Assembly (NCBI GenBank): GCA_022565655.1
Contig: JAIUMG010000253.1
Span: 1 to 5,026, forward strand
Source: Alkalimonas sp.
Lineage (GTDB): Bacteria; Pseudomonadota; Gammaproteobacteria; Enterobacterales; Alteromonadaceae
Direction: 5' to 3'
Length of the DNA stretch: 5,026 nucleotides
The notes under the pieces were generated by a model. The model saw only the letters and a program-made list of their open reading frames with translations. It was not told the origin of the DNA and ran no database searches. Below are positions 4,350 through 5,026 of the stretch, in pieces (within the stretch, counting starts at the first letter, position 1; each line of letters starts with the position of its first letter). Both the position numbers and the translations under genes were made by a program.

Positions 4350-5026
4350 CAATACTGCCCGGCTACCCAGCCGGAAGCCCAGGCCCATTGGAAATTGTAG
4401 CCGCCGAGCCAGCCGGTGACATCGACTACTTCGCCGATAAAGTACAAGCCCGGTTGCTGTTTTGCTTCCATGGTTTTTGAAGATAAATGATCGGTATCGA
4501 CCCCACCGATGGTCACTTCCGCGGTGCGGTAGCCTTCGGTGCCGTTGGGTTTAAACACATAGCCGTGCAGACCATCGGCGATGTGACGGATGCTTTTCGG
4601 GTTCAGTGCTTTTAGTGGCTGATTGCTGAACAGCTGCAGTTCCAGCAATTTCTCCACCAGCCGCTTCGGTAACAACTTACTGAGAGCCGTTTTTACTTCC
4701 TGCTCCGGGTGAGCTTGTTGCTGGGCAGTGAGGTATTCGGCCAGATCGCTGTCTGGCACCATATTAACGGTGACCTCATCGCCTGGTTGCCAGTAGTTGG
4801 AGATTTGCAAAATAGCAGGGCCACTCAAACCGCGGTGGGTAAACAGCATATCCTCCGGGAATACCGTGTTATTGGCCTCAGCTGTTACCGGCAAAGACAC
4901 GCCGCTGATTTCTGCAAATACCGCTTTATCGCTGGGTTGCCAGGTTAGTGGCACCAGTGCAGCGCGCAGTGGCAACACCTTCAAACCAAATTGTTCGGCC
5001 AGTTGAAAGCCAAAGGCCGTCGCGCC
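4346..5026 (-). CDS. BaiN/HI0933-family FAD/NAD(P)-dependent oxidoreductase, C-terminal 226 residues (5' end beyond the window)
   Basis: The frame is open through base 5026, so the start and the N-terminal Rossmann FAD-binding motif lie outside. The frame first reads GATAFGFQLAEQFGLKVLPL, which is conserved interior sequence; the internal TTG at 4984 is not a start. Visible family blocks, counted from the window edge, are RAALVPLTW (21-29), HRGLSGPAILQISNYW (about 65-80), GGVDT (about 174-178) and the C-terminal flavin-binding stretch with PGLYFIGEVVDVTGWLGGYN and QWAWASG. These are typical of the HI0933/YhiN/BaiN flavoproteins, about 400 residues long. Their substrate is mostly unproven in proteobacteria, so BaiN (a bile-acid enzyme) is a family name and not a functional claim. 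The gene runs towards the Atl gene and their stops overlap by three bases, with no terminator between. The stop is TAG (4348-4346). Confidence 0.94.
   Translation of the reverse strand, partial: GATAFGFQLAEQFGLKVLPLRAALVPLTWQPSDKAVFAEISGVSLPVTAEANNTVFPEDMLFTHRGLSGPAILQISNYWQPGDEVTVNMVPDSDLAEYLTAQQQAHPEQEVKTALSKLLPKRLVEKLLELQLFSNQPLKALNPKSIRHIADGLHGYVFKPNGTEGYRTAEVTIGGVDTDHLSSKTMEAKQQPGLYFIGEVVDVTGWLGGYNFQWAWASGWVAGQYC

Noticed and set aside
4654..4661. E. coli Chi sequence GCTGGTGG on the minus strand
   Set aside because: A single 8-mer in a coding region is expected by chance, and the Chi sequence of this organism is unknown.
4346..4984. Taking the TTG at 4984 as the start of the flavoprotein gene
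   Set aside because: The same frame continues to the window edge with conserved family sequence, so the gene is 5'-truncated and the TTG is an internal leucine.

Overview
This window looks like a chromosomal housekeeping segment from a gammaproteobacterium, probably a marine or aquatic one of the Alteromonadales/Oceanospirillales kind. That placement is inference. It rests on a type I MurB very close to the Escherichia form, an Escherichia-like BirA with its DNA-binding domain, and the order murB-birA-pantothenate kinase-tRNA-Thr(UGU)-tRNA-Tyr, which matches the E. coli locus murB-birA-coaA-thrU-tyrU-glyT-thrT-tufB. Base composition is about half G+C by eye, and no insertion sequence, phage gene or CRISPR array is visible.

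Left part (1-3022, all minus strand). Reading leftwards from 3022, the order is murB (UDP-N-acetylenolpyruvoylglucosamine reductase), birA (biotin ligase/biotin repressor), coaX (type III pantothenate kinase), a stable-RNA-type promoter, tRNA-Thr(UGU), and a tRNA-Tyr cut by the window edge. murB and birA overlap by one base (TGATG) and are almost certainly co-transcribed. coaX follows after 67 bases. The genes feed peptidoglycan precursor synthesis, biotin attachment and coenzyme A synthesis. coaX occupies the position that the unrelated coaA has in E. coli.

Middle (3023-3328). A 306-base divergent intergenic region separates murB from a rightward gene. It holds a possible murB promoter next to a perfect inverted repeat, a tentative 14-codon leader ORF with a strong Shine-Dalgarno sequence, a sigma70-like promoter for the rightward gene, and a hairpin followed by a T-rich stretch in that gene's leader.

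Right part (3329-5026). On the plus strand are a YkgJ-type cysteine-cluster protein of unknown function and an alkyltransferase-like (Atl) protein, a DNA-alkylation damage sensor whose catalytic cysteine is replaced by tryptophan. Converging on it from the right edge is the C-terminal part of a BaiN/HI0933-family flavoprotein. The stop codons of the Atl gene and the flavoprotein gene overlap.

I found no convincing new multi-gene system. The best second-look items are the regulatory structures in the murB/YkgJ intergenic region, the Atl protein in its compact context, and the coaX-for-coaA exchange at a conserved locus.
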